From a virus, in the IMG/VR virus record IMGVR_UViG_3300005663_000016, positions 1 through 43,418 of that record: a stretch of 43,418 nt of DNA; one strand, 5' to 3'. This document shows, piece after piece, positions 6,538-15,676 of the stretch. Position 1 is the first letter of the stretch, and each line of letters opens with the position of its first letter. A program made the translations under genes and the position numbers. The notes below the pieces were generated by a model. It had not been told where the DNA came from and searched no databases. It saw only the letters and a list, made by a program, of their open reading frames with translations.

Positions 6538-8319
6538 TCATGCGCTACCTAGATGCCTCCCAGTTTCAGTACCAGTGCCAGCCATCTGCCTCAGTGATGC
6601 GGATGAGGTTCGCTTCCGGTATTCAGCCTTATTCCTCAGGATGGAATGGAACTCATTCAACCTGGCCAGCCCTTCAGTACGGAACCTATCAGACAGCACC
6701 AAATCCCCATTGATTGTTTCGGACCATTGCTGTGCCTCGGCTAGGTGGGTCTGAATCTCAGCAACTAGACCGTTACCTTCGGCAATAAAGGTCTGACCCA
6801 TAACAGCCCATCCACCAATTGCCTCCTCAATGTAGCTTCTCAGGTTGCTTAGCCTCAGAGCTGCCTCTTGTGCATAACCTAGAGCAGCATTGGTTCTGAT
6901 AGCACCTATATCACCTCTGGCTCTGGAGTAGTCGGCATAAATCTCTGCCACCCTGGCACCTATATTTTGGGCATCAATCTTATCGTCCCCAGTCTCGGTA
7001 TATGCCTCAGCACCTACAGAGGCTTTGCCTAAATCAGTGGTTTCTACCTCATCCAGGTAGGTATTAGTTGCGTTCAGTGCTGTATCTATGGCTGTCCTGA
7101 GTTTGGTAACATCATCGGTGATGTTGCCTAGCACATCTTTGGCATTGTCTGTGGTATCATTGGTTTCCAGGTAGAGAGCCACCTTGACGAGAGCAGCAGA
7201 CACCTTAGTATGGATGGCTGTAGTTAACCCTAACTCAGTCCTCAATGAGCCGAGGTCGGTAGCCGCCTGCTGTTCGTATTGCTGTGCCTCGGTAAGCAAG
7301 GCATAACCGGCAGCACCTATGGCTATTACCTCATCCAGCACATCAGGGTAGCTACCAGGACTATGCTCACCGGGTGGCATTTGCTTCCTCTCATAATACA
7401 CGGCCATGTGGTCGGGGGAGGTGTTCAACTCCTCCTGTGAGAGGCCAGCCATTTTGCTGGCTATGTATAGGAAGTCACCAAAGACATTAAAGGTGACAAA
7501 CTGCTGAGGTACAAAGTCAACAGGGTATTCTACCCGACTGATTCTGGTTAGCACCGGTATTATGGAGCTGATATCCAGTCCCAACCGACTCTTGGTATAA
7601 TCTACCAGATAGGCCGTACCAGCTGCCATATCACCACCATTGATGAACTTAATGGCTCCATTTATAAAGTCCATGGTATAGTCAGTATCTCGGGTGAAGG
7701 TGGTACCAGCAGGGTCACTAGTAACGGTCTCGGTTTCAGGTCGTAAAGGCTTATTGGCCAGGGATATATAGCTGTCATAGGCATTACCAGTACCAACACT
7801 AATTGTATCACCGACTGCGATTGAACCAGCAACCCTAGTAACTATGACAGCAGTTATCCTGCTAAAATAGCTATTACCCTGGTATGCCGTACCAGAGACC
7901 TTTAGAGTTGGCAAACTCCAAGTTTCCTCAATATAGTGTCCATCCTGGTCAGAACCCTTAACTGTTATGGCCAGTTCGGTTACTGAATAGTTGGCATCAG
8001 TTAAGGTAACTGTCAATCTTCTTGGTGGATTAACCCTGGTGTTGGCTATGGTTAAAGTGGAACCATCACTCTCACCATTCAAGGTCTTAGCATTAACCAC
8101 GTAAGTGGCTGAGGCAGCAGCAGGAGTAGTGATGGATTCATCCGTTACGGTGAAGCTGAGAGTTTCCTCAAACACCTTCTCCAATGGTAGGAACCGGCTA
8201 AGGTCATCTACAGCCCGCTGGACAGACCGGTTCAATTCTGCCTGGGTCATTTCCGTATCCACTGTCACTTTGAGGTCAGTGGCTAACACAGCCCTAAATT
8301 CAGGCATCGTAAGTCCCAT
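6538..8319 (-). CDS. Virion structural protein, 593 residues (adaptor- or tail-like)
   Basis: The last gene of the virion operon. The first 45 residues (MPEFRAVLATDLKVTVDTEMTQ, then SVQRAVDDLSRFLP) resemble the helical start of head-tail adaptor proteins. Residues about 65-240 are Thr/Val/Gly-rich and beta-structured, with repeats of TVTL/SITVG-like strands. From about 330 to 580 the protein is long Ala/Glu-rich helix, probably coiled coil. The start at 8319 has GGAGG at the end of the preceding mini-gene. Its position after the fibre gene suggests a neck, tail or appendage part. The exact role is unknown. Confidence 0.75.
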   Translation of the reverse strand: MGLTMPEFRAVLATDLKVTVDTEMTQAELNRSVQRAVDDLSRFLPLEKVFEETLSFTVTDESITTPAAASATYVVNAKTLNGESDGSTLTIANTRVNPPRRLTVTLTDANYSVTELAITVKGSDQDGHYIEETWSLPTLKVSGTAYQGNSYFSRITAVIVTRVAGSIAVGDTISVGTGNAYDSYISLANKPLRPETETVTSDPAGTTFTRDTDYTMDFINGAIKFINGGDMAAGTAYLVDYTKSRLGLDISSIIPVLTRISRVEYPVDFVPQQFVTFNVFGDFLYIASKMAGLSQEELNTSPDHMAVYYERKQMPPGEHSPGSYPDVLDEVIAIGAAGYALLTEAQQYEQQAATDLGSLRTELGLTTAIHTKVSAALVKVALYLETNDTTDNAKDVLGNITDDVTKLRTAIDTALNATNTYLDEVETTDLGKASVGAEAYTETGDDKIDAQNIGARVAEIYADYSRARGDIGAIRTNAALGYAQEAALRLSNLRSYIEEAIGGWAVMGQTFIAEGNGLVAEIQTHLAEAQQWSETINGDLVLSDRFRTEGLARLNEFHSILRNKAEYRKRTSSASLRQMAGTGTETGRHLGSA

Positions 8320-8322
8320 GGT

Positions 8323-8373
8323 TTACCTCCTCTTACCTTTCTTTGCCTTGCTTCCTTTATGTTTGTGTGGCAT
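8323..8373 (-). CDS. Tiny basic peptide, 16 residues
   Basis: A 17-codon frame encodes MPHKHKGSKAKKGKRR. It has a strong AAGGAGG 5-6 bases before ATG, starts 1 base after the stop of the coiled-coil gene, and ends 3 bases before the next gene. Its own last codons (AGG AGG TAA) serve as the ribosome binding site of the 593-residue protein. Nine of 16 residues are Lys or Arg, and two more are His. It could be a real nucleic-acid-binding peptide, or a leader frame that loads ribosomes for the next gene. Confidence 0.5.
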   Translation of the reverse strand: MPHKHKGSKAKKGKRR

Positions 8374-8374
8374 G

Positions 8375-8578
8375 TTAACCTCCTTCTATTATCTCCTTCT
8401 TGCCATCCAGGCTCTTCAGCAAGTCCAGTGCTCCTTGGTTCTTCAGAGCCTCATTTATCAAAAGCTGCTGCCTCTGCTCTAGTTGGTTTATGCCACTCCG
8501 TACCTGAGCCAGCTCCTGTCCAATCTTCTGAGCATCTGCCTTTAGCTTTGCTTCCTGTTCCTTAATATCAAGTTCCAT
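8375..8578 (-). CDS. Coiled-coil protein, 67 residues
   Basis: The whole protein reads as one heptad-rich helix (EQEAKLKADAQKIGQELAQV, then LEQRQQLLINEAL). It overlaps the fibre gene by 11 bases. Its position directly after the fibre suggests a fibre-associated trimerisation or chaperone protein, a role inferred from context only. Confidence 0.7.
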   Translation of the reverse strand: MELDIKEQEAKLKADAQKIGQELAQVRSGINQLEQRQQLLINEALKNQGALDLLKSLDGKKEIIEGG

Positions 8579-11207
8579 TACTGAGCCTCCTTAACTCAAG
8601 TTGCTTCTTATTTTCTAGCTCGGCTATCTCTTCACCAATCTGGATAACTTGTTTTTCACTTAGTAGTTTTCCCTCGTCCTCGGTTGTTTGTGCTAGTTGC
8701 TTCTCAACTCCTGCCTTACTTTTAAGGAGTTTGCCAATCCTAGTATCAAGGATATCTAACTGTTTGTCCACTCTTTGTTGTAGGGTAGTAACTTCCCACC
8801 CAGCGGGTAAGGGACTATCACAACCTGCGTTGGCTGCTATCTTGGCAGCGTCATGATATTCAAAAGACCTCATCACGAACTGTTTACCATCAGGAAACTC
8901 CTCTACAAATTGAATGAGTCCAGGATGAGGTTTTACCATCTTTCTAATTACCACTGTTCCAGAGGGCTGTACAAGGATGGGGCTATCCAGTGGAGTTGCC
9001 TCAGTAGCAAATGTATCAACTGTACCATCTTGGAAAACCATATTTGCAGTGGTCAGAACACCATTAACATCTGCATACATCCTAGCAGTATTAGCTGCTC
9101 CTGCTCCTGGTGCAGTCATTTCAGTTACCTGAACAAACTCATCAACTAGTACGTTAGTATCTGCCCAGAATTCACCGTCACTCATAAACTTAAAGGCTAC
9201 ATTGGTTGCTCCTGCATCACGAATCCGTATTTCCATTCGCCCAGTTTCAGCGCCATCTGACGCATCTTCAATTATAACATCTATAAGAGCAGCGTGTTCC
9301 CAAGTTTTAGGTGTGCCATCATTTAGGAAGTAACCAGCATAGCTGCCACAGTAATCCTCATCCTCGACTGCTGTATCTGCCCCTCTGGATTTCCTTAAAA
9401 GAAGTGCAGGGGCAGAGGAATTATCGGATTGCCTTGTAAAATATTGGCTGCTACTATTAAACCCTGTCCCAAGAACATCAAGGGCTACTGCTGGGGCTAC
9501 TACTCCAATGCCTATCCTGCCCGAGTTTGTAATTTGAAAAAGGTTGGCATCTATGTTAGCACTAAACCTCATAGCAGGTACAGTCCAAGTACCTGATGCA
9601 GTCCATGTTCCCTTAGCTACGGAACTATCTAGCGTCTTATTGTCTAGCTCCTGTGTGGCAGCCAGCATAGCAAAAGTATCTGTTCCGCCTGGGATAGTAT
9701 GAGCATTGAGAGTTCCTACTGATGTAAGGTTCTGGCTGTTCCATGCGAAGGCAGCACCAGCCTGCCCACTTAAGTCAGCAAGGATAGTAGCTGGTGTTTT
9801 CCACTCAGGGTCATCAGTACCCATAGCCAGTATTGTATTATCATTACCCTTGGCCAACCTAGTATTTACTGTGGCGTTCATGAACATTATATCGCCACGA
9901 GTAGTAAGGGGTGATATAAGGGCCAGTGTCTCTGCCAATGTTTTCTTGACATAAGTACCAGAACCAGAGGCAACTAGAAAGTCATTGGCTGCTGTGGCTA
10001 GGGCATGTTTGACATACTGAGTATGAACATCCCCGGTAGTTAGATTCGCCAGTGAGTTGTGGTCAGTAGCAAAGCTAGATGTAAACACTGTAGTCCAAGG
10101 GTACATAATGATAAGAGTGTCAGTGTCCTTCTGCACAATAATCTTTGCAATAAGGGCACAATACTGAGTGACTATGTTAGGACTTATACTAGGAGGGGTT
10201 GCCTCCTCGGACTCATTTACCTTGTAGTTTCCCTGCCCGTAGAGGACGTGAAAGTGCTCCCCATCAGCCTCCATATAAACCCAGTGTACACCATACCTGT
10301 TAGCGGTCAGGTTTGCCAGCCCAACAGTAATGTTATTGTACTGAGTATTGCTGATAGCGGTAGTACCCCTGACCTCAGTCCAGGTAGAACCACTATCAGT
10401 TGTGTACCAGTAGGTGAATGAGTCTAGGTCATAACTCTCACCACTTATGAATATATTGGCACTAAGGGTAAGTTGAGTACCACTATCACGAGCAGTCACT
10501 TCTGCATAGGTATCATCTGTGGTGTTATGGACTGTTTTACCAACATCTGTAAGGACGAAGCTGGCACCGCTATCAATTAACTTATTTGTTCCAGTACCAT
10601 CAGCAGTTCCAGAGTTGGGAGTAGTGAATGGAGATGTGTCATGCCTACTAATCCCCTCATAAAGCACACCCGCAGTTATATTAAGGTTACGAGTTCCTAC
10701 AGAGGAAGTGACCATACCTTCAACACGGTGAACAGCCTCCTCTTCCCTATGGTGCATGTCCACTCTGCCCATTCGTCCTATCCCCACCGTGTCTACATGG
10801 TGAAAGTGAGAGATAGTGTCATCTCGAAAGGCTGTACCTACAAGAATGTGGTCTTGCTTGAATCCATGTGTTAAAAGACTGGTAGCAACTACCATCTGGG
10901 GAGTTCCATCATTATAATCCAGATAGATGTAATTGGTAGTGAGGTCAGTCAGGGAGACACTGTTATTAGCAGAAAAATCAAAGAACTTACCAATGGCAAT
11001 ATCAGAGTCAGTGACCTTAGCCCATGCAGTACCACTGGCTACAGCAATAGTACCATCGCCATTATCGGTAATAGCACCACCAGTAAGTAGTGTCCTATCC
11101 CCAAAGTATTTGATGTAGTCCTGAACAACAATATCCTCAGTTATCTGTAGTCCACCATCCTGGTTAACTTTCGGATATTCAACTCCAGGTAATAATCTCT
11201 TAGCCAT
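8568..11207 (-). CDS. Tail fibre / receptor-binding protein, 879 residues
   Basis: A large Thr/Ser/Gly-rich virion protein. The N-terminal region (about 1-180) is beta-rich (GGAITDNGDGTIAVASGTAW). The middle has the fibre signature DHNSLANLTTGDVHTQYV near residue 380, of the DHxxLxxLxxDDHxxY kind seen in many phage fibres. LTTRGDIMFMNAT and GTWTASGTWTVPAMRF are typical shaft or spike repeats. The last 90 residues are coiled coil. It is the longest protein in the distal part of the virion operon and the best candidate for host recognition. No peptidase or lyase motif is seen. Confidence 0.85.
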   Translation of the reverse strand: MAKRLLPGVEYPKVNQDGGLQITEDIVVQDYIKYFGDRTLLTGGAITDNGDGTIAVASGTAWAKVTDSDIAIGKFFDFSANNSVSLTDLTTNYIYLDYNDGTPQMVVATSLLTHGFKQDHILVGTAFRDDTISHFHHVDTVGIGRMGRVDMHHREEEAVHRVEGMVTSSVGTRNLNITAGVLYEGISRHDTSPFTTPNSGTADGTGTNKLIDSGASFVLTDVGKTVHNTTDDTYAEVTARDSGTQLTLSANIFISGESYDLDSFTYWYTTDSGSTWTEVRGTTAISNTQYNNITVGLANLTANRYGVHWVYMEADGEHFHVLYGQGNYKVNESEEATPPSISPNIVTQYCALIAKIIVQKDTDTLIIMYPWTTVFTSSFATDHNSLANLTTGDVHTQYVKHALATAANDFLVASGSGTYVKKTLAETLALISPLTTRGDIMFMNATVNTRLAKGNDNTILAMGTDDPEWKTPATILADLSGQAGAAFAWNSQNLTSVGTLNAHTIPGGTDTFAMLAATQELDNKTLDSSVAKGTWTASGTWTVPAMRFSANIDANLFQITNSGRIGIGVVAPAVALDVLGTGFNSSSQYFTRQSDNSSAPALLLRKSRGADTAVEDEDYCGSYAGYFLNDGTPKTWEHAALIDVIIEDASDGAETGRMEIRIRDAGATNVAFKFMSDGEFWADTNVLVDEFVQVTEMTAPGAGAANTARMYADVNGVLTTANMVFQDGTVDTFATEATPLDSPILVQPSGTVVIRKMVKPHPGLIQFVEEFPDGKQFVMRSFEYHDAAKIAANAGCDSPLPAGWEVTTLQQRVDKQLDILDTRIGKLLKSKAGVEKQLAQTTEDEGKLLSEKQVIQIGEEIAELENKKQLELRRLSNGT

Positions 11208-11214
11208 ATCACTC

Positions 11215-11607
11215 CTATATTAAGTATCCATAGACCTCTACTGCCCAAGTCTCGGTAGTAGCGTTACTCCCTGTTTCTATAGATATTGAGAATACATCAC
11301 CTGCTGCCTGAACTACTACAAATGTGCCATCAGTAACCCTGTCAGTAGTGAACACTCCTGAAGCAGCTATGGTATAGGTAACAGTATTCAGGAAGTCATC
11401 ATAAGTGGCAGAGTTACCACCAAAACTGGCTATAGCCTCAACACCCTTACCACCAGAAGTAAAGGATGTAACCCTGATTACTATGTGGTCAGGGATAAAG
11501 GTCTTACTAGTAGGTACAGTATAAAGGGAGGTAACTGCTACAACCTTTGCATCTATACCAGTTACAGTGGCTACTCTAGTTATTGCATTTTCATTCAGCT
11601 CGGACAT
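11215..11607 (-). CDS. Small beta-rich virion protein, 130 residues
   Basis: TAGGAGG precedes the ATG at 11607. The protein is Thr/Val-rich with alternating strands and few charged residues (TYTIAASGVFTTDRVTDGTF), like phage head-tail or fibre-attachment beta-sandwich proteins. It is directly upstream of the fibre gene, so a fibre connector is plausible. No named family recognised. Confidence 0.65.
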   Translation of the reverse strand: MSELNENAITRVATVTGIDAKVVAVTSLYTVPTSKTFIPDHIVIRVTSFTSGGKGVEAIASFGGNSATYDDFLNTVTYTIAASGVFTTDRVTDGTFVVVQAAGDVFSISIETGSNATTETWAVEVYGYLI

Positions 11608-11616
11608 ATTAACCTC

Positions 11617-11805
11617 CTACTTTAGTACCAGCTCACCATTATGGCAAACCACTGTTTCCTCATAACATATAACTATTTGTTCCAGTTTGGCAGCAGTTAT
11701 GTAGGTAATGGTAGTACCCACGGACTGGCCGGTGCTTGTATCCACAGCCTCCCTACTGGCTGGTCTGCCTTGCAGTTCCTCTACAAATTCTGGTATTCTA
11801 GTCAT
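11617..11805 (-). CDS. Hypothetical virion-operon protein, 62 residues
   Basis: The start overlaps the stop of the preceding gene (ATGA). It has a short N-terminal helix (RIPEFVEELQGR), a Thr-rich central strand and a hydrophobic C-terminus with two Cys. Function unknown; retained because it is coupled on the 5' side and fits the operon spacing. Confidence 0.6.
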   Translation of the reverse strand: MTRIPEFVEELQGRPASREAVDTSTGQSVGTTITYITAAKLEQIVICYEETVVCHNGELVLK

Positions 11806-12098
11806 TTGACTCCGGTCCTAGACTTATAATCCCTGATTAACTCTGCCATTCTCTCATCACCAAGGTCTATGATTTCATCCCAGTCATAACCTAACTGGTC
11901 GGCCAGTTCCCTCCACAGCTTAATCATTAGGGCAAAGGATGGTTTGGCATAGGCCAGATAGCTCTTCAAATCAGGACTATCCTCAGGCAGGTTCTCTACA
12001 CGTCCTAAAGCTCTGGCTACATGACCAAAGCTATAGGCCAACCTGGCTATTTTGTTTAATACCGAAGTATCACCAAAAACTACGTCTACATCCATCAT
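11802..12098 (-). CDS. Hypothetical helical protein, 98 residues
   Basis: Mostly alpha-helical and acidic (KPSFALMIKLWRELADQLGYDWDEIIDLGDERM). It overlaps its neighbours by 4 bases on both sides. It follows a structural protein with a long helical tail and precedes the fibre genes. No family recognised; an assembly or connector part is possible. Confidence 0.65.
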   Translation of the reverse strand: MMDVDVVFGDTSVLNKIARLAYSFGHVARALGRVENLPEDSPDLKSYLAYAKPSFALMIKLWRELADQLGYDWDEIIDLGDERMAELIRDYKSRTGVK

Positions 12099-13246
12099 CC
12101 AGCTCCAAATAAATCCCAGAAGCTAAGCCTACTTTTCTCCGCCTCTCTTAACCTCAATTGGGCTTCCGGACTTTCTCTTATAATCCTTCTGGTCCTCTCC
12201 GTTGTCACCACACTACCGGCAGCTACCTGTGTTTCCAGGCGCTGAAATTCTTGTTCCCTTTCCTCAGCTACCCGCAATGTCCTGGCTGTAGGTGCGGCTG
12301 GTTCATCAGCCCTTGTTATTGCCTGTATGTCAAAGAATGTACCGGCAGTTTTCAAAACATCCTTGGCATAGTCAGTTAACCTGGCACGCTGTAATTCACC
12401 AGCTCTTTTAGGAACTGTGGCTGCTCCCATTGTTAACCTTGGCTCTGTTAGGCTGGGAGTAACACTAGTTGGCTCAACAGGAGATATGCTAGGTCGTGGT
12501 TTGGGTTGAGGTTTAACAAATCCCGAATCCTGGGCCGCCTGTACCAATGTCTCTGCAACCCTCTCTTCCTGCCTCTGGACTGAGCTAGGCACCGTGGTCA
12601 TATCAACTCTAGGGATGGAAAAGTCTGAGGTAACTTCACCAAGGCTTGCTTCTAGGATGTATTCTCCTATAGCCCTATTATATCTGTGAACTAGGTTGGT
12701 GACTCTGGTAATGGCATCAATAGGAGAAATACTTCCTCCTTCACCTTGTCCTTCAGGGTCTCCCCACTCCTCAAACATAAAATCATCACCGGACTGGGAA
12801 GCCCAAGTAGAGCCTTGGTCACTGGTAAGTTCCCTTATACCATCATTATACGAGGCACTAGAGGTATCAAAGTGCCAGTATGTAGGTTTGGTATTATCAT
12901 TATTGGAGTTCTTAGTTACTATGGCATACATGGTGCTGGCTTTGACTAAGGCTCCTGTGCTGAATGTTATCTCGTACCAAGCACCAGCAACATTATCCGT
13001 AATGGACGACACAGCCAATGTACCTGAAGCTAGGTTTGTATTGTCTGGATGGCTACTACCATCAACTGCCTGGATGTTTACTGTTATGGTTCCAACAGCA
13101 TTAGTATCCCTAGATAGCCTCAACTTGACACTGGTTACAATATGGTCAATAGAAGGAGTAAAGGTCTGTGCGTTCCAGCTAAGTGTCTGGTAGAAAGCAA
13201 ACCTAGCGTCCTCACCTGAATTATAACTTTCGTATAAAGTTGACAT
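12095..13246 (-). CDS. Virion protein with N-terminal beta-sandwich, 383 residues
   Basis: Residues 1-165 form a probable jelly-roll (QTFTPSIDHIVTSVKLRLSR, WYEITFSTG, MYAIVTKNSNND, YWHFDTSSASYNDG) similar to surface or carbohydrate-binding modules attached to phage tails. A helical stretch and a Pro-rich linker (KPQPKPRPSISPVEP) follow, and the last 130 residues are charged helix. The start lies in the stop of the hub-like gene (TAATG). It is likely an exposed tail or baseplate component; ligand unknown. Confidence 0.7.
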   Translation of the reverse strand: MSTLYESYNSGEDARFAFYQTLSWNAQTFTPSIDHIVTSVKLRLSRDTNAVGTITVNIQAVDGSSHPDNTNLASGTLAVSSITDNVAGAWYEITFSTGALVKASTMYAIVTKNSNNDNTKPTYWHFDTSSASYNDGIRELTSDQGSTWASQSGDDFMFEEWGDPEGQGEGGSISPIDAITRVTNLVHRYNRAIGEYILEASLGEVTSDFSIPRVDMTTVPSSVQRQEERVAETLVQAAQDSGFVKPQPKPRPSISPVEPTSVTPSLTEPRLTMGAATVPKRAGELQRARLTDYAKDVLKTAGTFFDIQAITRADEPAAPTARTLRVAEEREQEFQRLETQVAAGSVVTTERTRRIIRESPEAQLRLREAEKSRLSFWDLFGAG

Positions 13247-14283
13247 TACCCTCCCCTAGTATCCACTACAGAAACCTTGTCGTATAGCTCCATACCACAA
13301 TCATGCGGTACAATCAGTCTACCGGCCAAGGACTCAGAATCTAACCTGGTCTTGATAGCAGCAGCACGGTTACTGGCATCAGCCTGCACGGTAATACTAG
13401 CCACCACGTATGGCTGTAGTACCTCGGTATAATTGCCACTGTAAGCACCTGTATCACCAGTCATTACAGGTTCAGGCCAAGGGTCCAACAATTCTGGGTT
13501 GTTAGCATAGACCACTATCCGGTTAGGCACCACCTCATTATATTTTTCCATGTACTCTAGGAAGTAATGTTCTTGGTCGGAGTAGAAGGTTTGGTTCACA
13601 CTATCGCTAGTTTGTGGATATACTATTGTCCAAACATTATTAGCTCTCAGCCGGAAATAACACTTGGTCATAGTAATCAGCCTGTATAGCAAGGAGGCTG
13701 CACTTTCATAAGGTATCTGGTTAATGTCAAATACTGGTTTGAATGTATCCAATATACCATCATCAGGGCTTGGTTTAGGGTCTAGTGTCCAACCCAATGC
13801 ACCTTCTATAATGTCCTCAATAATATCATATACAGTATCCGTGGTTCCATCATAGGCACCCACAAAGTAGGGTGCCGACCCGTAGGCTCTAATCCGCTGC
13901 TCTCTGGCATACATCCACATCCCCTCACAGTATAGCTGGCAGACTACCTGACCCTCAGCAGATATTGTTTGCTGGTTCTTGACAAAGAGGGCTGCTGGTC
14001 CTGGTTCATTAGTGCCATCACCTACATACTCATTACCAGCACCAGTGGTGAAGCCATAACCTACCTCAAACTCATAGCCTCTGAGGTCAACAGTACCAGG
14101 GTCCAAAGCTCTATCATTATTCCTCAACACTATGATGGCTCTATCACGGTAGGCTTCCTCAATATGCTCAATAAATAGGAGGCGGCCGGTATAGTCCACG
14201 GAGTTAATAAATATGCGGATATAGGGTACTCTGCCAGTGCCTTTCTGGGCTGTAGTTAGTGTACCAGACAGTGACCTGGCCAT
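13246..14283 (-). CDS. Tail hub / baseplate-like protein, 345 residues
   Basis: The layout recalls phage hub proteins: an N-terminal beta domain (RVPYIRIFINSVDYTGRLLF, then ALDPGTVDLRGYEFEVGYGF), a helical insertion with YDIIEDIIEGALGW and ESAASLLYRLITMTKCYFRL, and a C-terminal beta domain ending GMELYDKVSVVDTRGG. Hub proteins normally form the trimeric end of the tail where DNA exits. The similarity is by pattern only, without a diagnostic motif. It is TAATG-coupled at both ends. Confidence 0.6.
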   Translation of the reverse strand: MARSLSGTLTTAQKGTGRVPYIRIFINSVDYTGRLLFIEHIEEAYRDRAIIVLRNNDRALDPGTVDLRGYEFEVGYGFTTGAGNEYVGDGTNEPGPAALFVKNQQTISAEGQVVCQLYCEGMWMYAREQRIRAYGSAPYFVGAYDGTTDTVYDIIEDIIEGALGWTLDPKPSPDDGILDTFKPVFDINQIPYESAASLLYRLITMTKCYFRLRANNVWTIVYPQTSDSVNQTFYSDQEHYFLEYMEKYNEVVPNRIVVYANNPELLDPWPEPVMTGDTGAYSGNYTEVLQPYVVASITVQADASNRAAAIKTRLDSESLAGRLIVPHDCGMELYDKVSVVDTRGG

Positions 14284-14771
14284 TATTCTCCCGCCACAAC
14301 CTCAATCTCATTACTGGCTGATGTTTCGGTACTGACCTTCATATGAGGATAGGGAGTGGAGTATTGCTGGAACTTTTCCGTGTTATTTACATTCACACTG
14401 GCCAGCTTTCTCCAAGTACCATCCCCACCAGTATAACTTACCTCTACTAGGAAGGTAACATTGCCATCACTCTTTAGCCAGACATCCTTGGAAGGTGCTC
14501 CACCCTGACCCTCAACAGATAAACGAACACTCAGAGGATTAGGTGCTGCTGCCTTTTCCTCACAAGTCCAGACAGCACTTCCATCTACCACGGTCCCTCC
14601 TACCTTGGCAATCCAGTTAGGCTCAGTCTCCCCCGAGGTACCAGCAGTGGTACACTTATAACAGAGGCCATTGTCTGTTGTAGGAACACGGTAGCCATTA
14701 AGCTCGTAAGCGGTTTCTGTTGCCCATGCGGTATAACTTTGAACAGATTTCCCATACACTATATCTGGCAT
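14283..14771 (-). CDS. Virion protein with CTTAGTSG-type carbohydrate-binding-like module, 162 residues
   Basis: Residues about 20-75 hold a short module common in phage tail and fibre proteins: YRVPTTDNGLCYKCTTAGTS, then TEPNW, then GSAVWTCEE. It resembles small aromatic-rich binding modules. The rest is beta-rich (SDGNVTFLVEVSYTGGDGTW). GGAGG lies before the start. It is likely a tail-associated protein that contacts the cell surface or packs against the fibre. Confidence 0.65.
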   Translation of the reverse strand: MPDIVYGKSVQSYTAWATETAYELNGYRVPTTDNGLCYKCTTAGTSGETEPNWIAKVGGTVVDGSAVWTCEEKAAAPNPLSVRLSVEGQGGAPSKDVWLKSDGNVTFLVEVSYTGGDGTWRKLASVNVNNTEKFQQYSTPYPHMKVSTETSASNEIEVVAGE

Positions 14772-14780
14772 AACTCCCTC

Positions 14781-15134
14781 CTAGCTTCTGTTAAATCCTC
14801 TGACATAGAAGGTTACATCAGTTGACATATTTGTACCCTCTACACCCACCTTGACAAATTGAGCACCACCTATATTGAAGGTTATAGCACGGGTTGTAGT
14901 AACACTTGAGGTCTGACCGAGGAAATCCCCAGCGGCATCAGCATCCCAATGCCACACTGGGTAAAAGGTTCCTTCACTTGCCATGGCTATCTGAGCCTCA
15001 AGTTTGGAGGACTGACCAAGAGTAGGAATAATCACTGTCAGGAATTCATAGTTTCCCTCTAAATCCACCTCCTCTGTCGCATCAGGGTCAACATCTACAT
15101 CTAGCAAAGCAGGTAACCATTTAGTTGGTAACAT
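14781..15134 (-). CDS. Small beta-rich virion protein, 117 residues
   Basis: A Thr/Val/Asp-rich beta protein (EEVDLEGNYEFLTVIIPTLG, then TRAITFNIGGAQFVKVGVEG) with no Cys and few helices. Start at 15134 after AATAGGAGG. It lies between the small capsid-connector genes and the tail genes. A head-tail joining, tail tube-like or decoration role cannot be separated on sequence. Confidence 0.6.
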   Translation of the reverse strand: MLPTKWLPALLDVDVDPDATEEVDLEGNYEFLTVIIPTLGQSSKLEAQIAMASEGTFYPVWHWDADAAGDFLGQTSSVTTTRAITFNIGGAQFVKVGVEGTNMSTDVTFYVRGFNRS

Positions 15135-15147
15135 TTATTGCCTCCTA

Positions 15148-15327
15148 TTATCTGGTTTTTGGTATTGTTTTGCCCCACTTATCCTCTGCCATTCCAAAGG
15201 CTTGACCGGCAGCTGCTTTGGGGTCTTTACCTTCCTTGTCAATAAGTTGCTGGATGGTCTGGCTTATTAGGTGCCTGACCTTTTCTATGGATGTACTTGG
15301 CGAGATTGAATCAACAGGCAACGGCAT
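15148..15327 (-). CDS. Hypothetical helical protein, 59 residues
   Basis: GAGGAGG followed by 9 bases supports ATG at 15327 rather than the in-frame ATG at 15348. The protein overlaps the FmdB-like gene by 17 bases. Sequence: a Ser/Pro start (PLPVDSISPSTS) and one long helix (EKVRHLISQTIQQLIDKEGK) with a short GQAFGMAEDKWG motif. Function unknown. Confidence 0.65.
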   Translation of the reverse strand: MPLPVDSISPSTSIEKVRHLISQTIQQLIDKEGKDPKAAAGQAFGMAEDKWGKTIPKTR

Positions 15328-15628
15328 TTTTTGAATCCTCCTCCTCATGTGCTACCTGCTCGGCTGTCTTGTAAGGTTGTCCAGGCTTAGGAGAAATCCC
15401 ACTGTCAGCCCTTCTGCCTAGCTCCTGATAGCCCTTATGAGAACCATCTGGATAGTTGCCAAGGTCCTGGAGGAGTATCAAAGGCTCAGCAAACCGGAAG
15501 CTGGAACGAGAAACTCTCACCTTAGCTGACTGGCCACACACAGGACAGGAAACATTATGTCTGTCATCCATCCTATGATACTCCTCAAACCTGTGGCCAG
15601 TTACACATTCATATTCATAGTTCGGCAT
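15311..15628 (-). CDS. FmdB-like zinc ribbon protein, 105 residues
   Basis: MPNYEYECVTGHRFEEYH then SCPVCGQ matches the FmdB-type regulatory zinc ribbon, except that the usual CxxCG knuckle is CVTGH, giving a C-H-C-C site. The rest is a low-complexity linker (DLGNYPDGSHKGYQELGRRA). Such proteins occur next to head-completion genes in several phages; their job there is unknown. A strong hairpin lies just upstream of its start. Confidence 0.75.
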   Translation of the reverse strand: MPNYEYECVTGHRFEEYHRMDDRHNVSCPVCGQSAKVRVSRSSFRFAEPLILLQDLGNYPDGSHKGYQELGRRADSGISPKPGQPYKTAEQVAHEEEDSKNAVAC

Positions 15629-15638
15629 AATTACCTCT

Positions 15639-15669
15639 GAGGGGAGCAGGTAGTTAGCCCACTCCCCTC
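15639..15669 (-). other. RNA hairpin in the leader of the FmdB-like gene
   Basis: GAGGGGAG at 15639-15646 and CTCCCCTC at 15662-15669 form an 8 bp GC-rich stem around a 15-base loop. On the minus strand it lies between the small gene at 15677-15832 and the FmdB-like start, and the ribosome binding site (AGAGG) follows immediately. There is no T-run, so it is more likely an mRNA-stability or translation-tuning element than a terminator. Confidence 0.5.
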
Positions 15670-15676
15670 GGCTGGT

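Noticed and set aside
6462-6713. Plus-strand frame of 83 codons opposite the end of the 593-residue gene
   Set aside because: Lies mostly antisense to a clear structural gene and has no ribosome binding site; low-complexity Thr/Asn start.
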